Positions 62,301 to 64,000 of a stretch of DNA of 64,000 bases are shown in pieces (position 1 is the first letter of the stretch; every line of letters begins with the position of its first letter). The notes beneath the pieces are model-generated. The model was not told where the DNA came from. It made no database searches and was given only the letters and a program-made list of their open reading frames with translations. Source of the stretch: Eumeta japonica (Eukaryota; Arthropoda; Insecta; Lepidoptera; Psychidae); contig BGZK01001352.1 in assembly GCA_005406025.1 (NCBI GenBank), positions 103,089-167,088 of the forward strand, given 5' to 3'. The position numbers and the translations under genes are program-made.

Positions 62301-63584
62301 TAATCAGACTTTTTGGTATGGAGACGGATTCAAATAACTTTCCATGAGAACACAAAATTTTTTAAACCCTTTACGAATCGCGGAAAGTCATCAGTTTTTT
62401 ATAAGACGTCAGTCATCAAACATCATTAGTATCTGTTCGTTTGGTCTTTGGAATAATTAATTAATTTATCTGCTTTCGGTTTTGATACCACCTCTGCTCT
62501 GGTTACTTCTCACCACGTCTATTTAAACGTCATTAGCAACAATATTACTGGATGTATTTATAATTGTTTTTAAATATTAATTTACAACATTACTTAAAAG
62601 CATATCTTATGACAAACGTTCTGAATCGCTAAATGTCTTTCTAAAATATTTTTTTAAGTGATGGCAAACATTCAACATTCAGTGATCATTCTTAAATGTC
62701 ACGTTATCCCTTTACCAATTTTCATCCTAATCGGTTTAGTAGGTTAGCCGTTTAACCTATCATATAAACAGGTAGTAAGCGAAAATAACGTATAAGATAC
62801 AAACCGTTCATATTAGTATCGGATGAAGTAAGACGTGCAGTATGCAATTCAAAGATCAATATTTTTCAGCAATTTCATTTTAGCAAATGTACACAGTCCC
62901 GAAAAAGAGACAATTTAGGTTTGTGTCGGTAATGTCGAGTTAGAAACGCAGTTTTACGGGTACAATTACTGTATTTTGGTAAACGAATTAAGGCAGCGTT
63001 ATTGTAAGAGTCTGGTTGTCGTTTTCGCATGACCATGCATACATCCGCCGGTATCGAAGTGCTGAAGTACATGTCACAACGATTTCAGTCCGATATTTTA
63101 TGTTCGTTTTCGCTCACCGACCCCACACCGATATGTCGTCGTCGATAAGCTATCGTTGTCGACACACTGATTACTCGCCTGTTCCATATTGAATCTTTCG
63201 GATAGGTACACGCATAATTGAATGTGCGTGGCGTGTCTTATGTGCTCATTTGTGCTTCGTGATTTTTGTGAATTTAAGGACATGTTTATTTTTTAGGATT
63301 CCATATCGAAAGGGCGTCAACGGGACCCCATCGCTAAGCCTCTGCTGTACGTCTGTTTGTCTGTCGTCAGCGGGTTGTATGTCACGAACCGTAACAGACA
63401 CTTGTTGAAATTTTCGTAGACCTTATATTTTTATTATTGTTATAACAACAATTAACAAAAGTAACATTAAATAAAAATTAAAGGGGTCCCCATATAAGAA
63501 ACGTATTTTTATTCGGCGTTGTGTGTTAAATAATAATTTTTCATTTACTATTTTTTTTAAATTATGTTCTGTAGTAAAACCACA

Positions 63585-63915
63585 CAGTGGCCAATCTGGC
63601 TGCAGCACAAAAATGGGCAGGCTCGAACGGTGAAATACCACACTCTCACAGAATACGGACGCGAAGTGGTAGCTTCCACTGTTGGCATTCGTCTAGGTTC
63701 TGGTGGCCCACTTCCCCTCGCCCCTTAAATAAGCCTGATCTCCCTCCAGTAGACCCTTCCAAGAGGCCGGTAACGCAATGGTGACTCATCAGGAGTTGCA
63801 TGTTCATGTCCAGTCCATGGGCGGCGGTGACCATCTACTCTCTGACGGCTCGCCTGTTCGTTTGCTCCTCGACTGTGCTTTTAAAAAGTGTTCAGTATTT
63901 TAGAGTGACACGGAA
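63585..63915 (+). repeat. Lepidopteran dispersed repeat (GGGCGGCGGTGACC family), copy C
   Basis: The best preserved copy in the window: GGCCCACTTCCCCTCG, CGGTAACGCAATGGTGACTC, GTCCATGGGCGGCGGTGACC, then GTTCGTTTGCTCCTC. Overlapping open frames on both strands are by-products. Confidence 0.7.
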
Positions 63916-64000
63916 CCGTCCGTGTGCAAGTCCGACTAGCACTTAGTCGTTTTTTTGTTATGAATGATATATTGAAACGATTTTTAAAATAAGTTTTGAC

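Noticed and set aside
1..64000. CRISPR arrays, bacterial operons, rRNA genes or virus-like genes
   Set aside because: No regularly spaced repeats, ribosome binding sites with long frames, rRNA or viral-type ORFs were seen; splice signals and repeats show an animal nuclear genome.

Overview
The window looks like nuclear DNA of an insect, most likely a moth or butterfly. The evidence is strong AT-richness, GT-AG introns of 0.5 to more than 4 kb, tRNA-derived SINEs, and several dispersed repeats of kinds I know from lepidopteran genomes: the 'CATGGGCGGCGGTGACC' family, the 'GTTTCTTGC.CGTTCTTCT' family, and the 3' end of a LINE whose ORF ends ...TTWKSIVSVYPLEK. Order-level placement is an inference; no search was run. 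Most of the DNA is intronic or intergenic and old repeat. Genes must be read from splice signals, and the long uninterrupted reading frames are mostly chance.

Two genes can be rebuilt completely by joining short exons, and both are metallothioneins. The first (minus strand, 5898-7462) encodes 38 residues with 8 cysteines. The second (plus strand, 38460-43353) encodes 49 residues with 10 cysteines. Both start MPAPCD.CK, have three coding exons, and have both introns in phase 1 at matching places. They are divergent paralogues about 31 kb apart, separated by repeat-rich DNA. They should act as cytosolic metal (Cu/Zn/Cd) binding proteins. The first has a clear TATA box; the second has a GC-rich TATA-less promoter.

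The third clear gene (minus strand, 49900-54256, 5' end missing) joins the C-terminal part of a class V aminotransferase / cysteine-desulfurase-like domain to a long disordered linker and a TtcA-like PP-loop ATPase domain. Key catalytic residues look lost in both domains: the desulfurase-type RGGC.CAGPY loop reads RGGLSSNLAYG, the SGGKDS P-loop reads SGCRES, and the CxxC pairs of TtcA are absent. This is the best candidate in the window for an undescribed system, possibly a scaffold or sensor derived from a tRNA-thiolation type sulfur-transfer machine.

Layout: 1-5.7 kb, AT-rich with repeat remnants; 5.7-7.6 kb, metallothionein 1; 7.6-13.3 kb, repeats including a ~970 bp inverted repeat and AT/CA microsatellites; 13.7-17.7 kb, GC-rich patches and two partial membrane-protein genes (tentative); 17.7-38.3 kb, repeats, SINEs, tandem arrays and perfect hairpins; 38.3-43.4 kb, metallothionein 2 with transposon insertions in its long first intron; 43.4-47.3 kb, repeats; 47.3-54.3 kb, the fusion gene with a probably long 3' UTR; 54.3-64 kb, probable upstream intron or intergenic DNA with a MITE pair and a GC-rich patch holding a perfect CRE palindrome.
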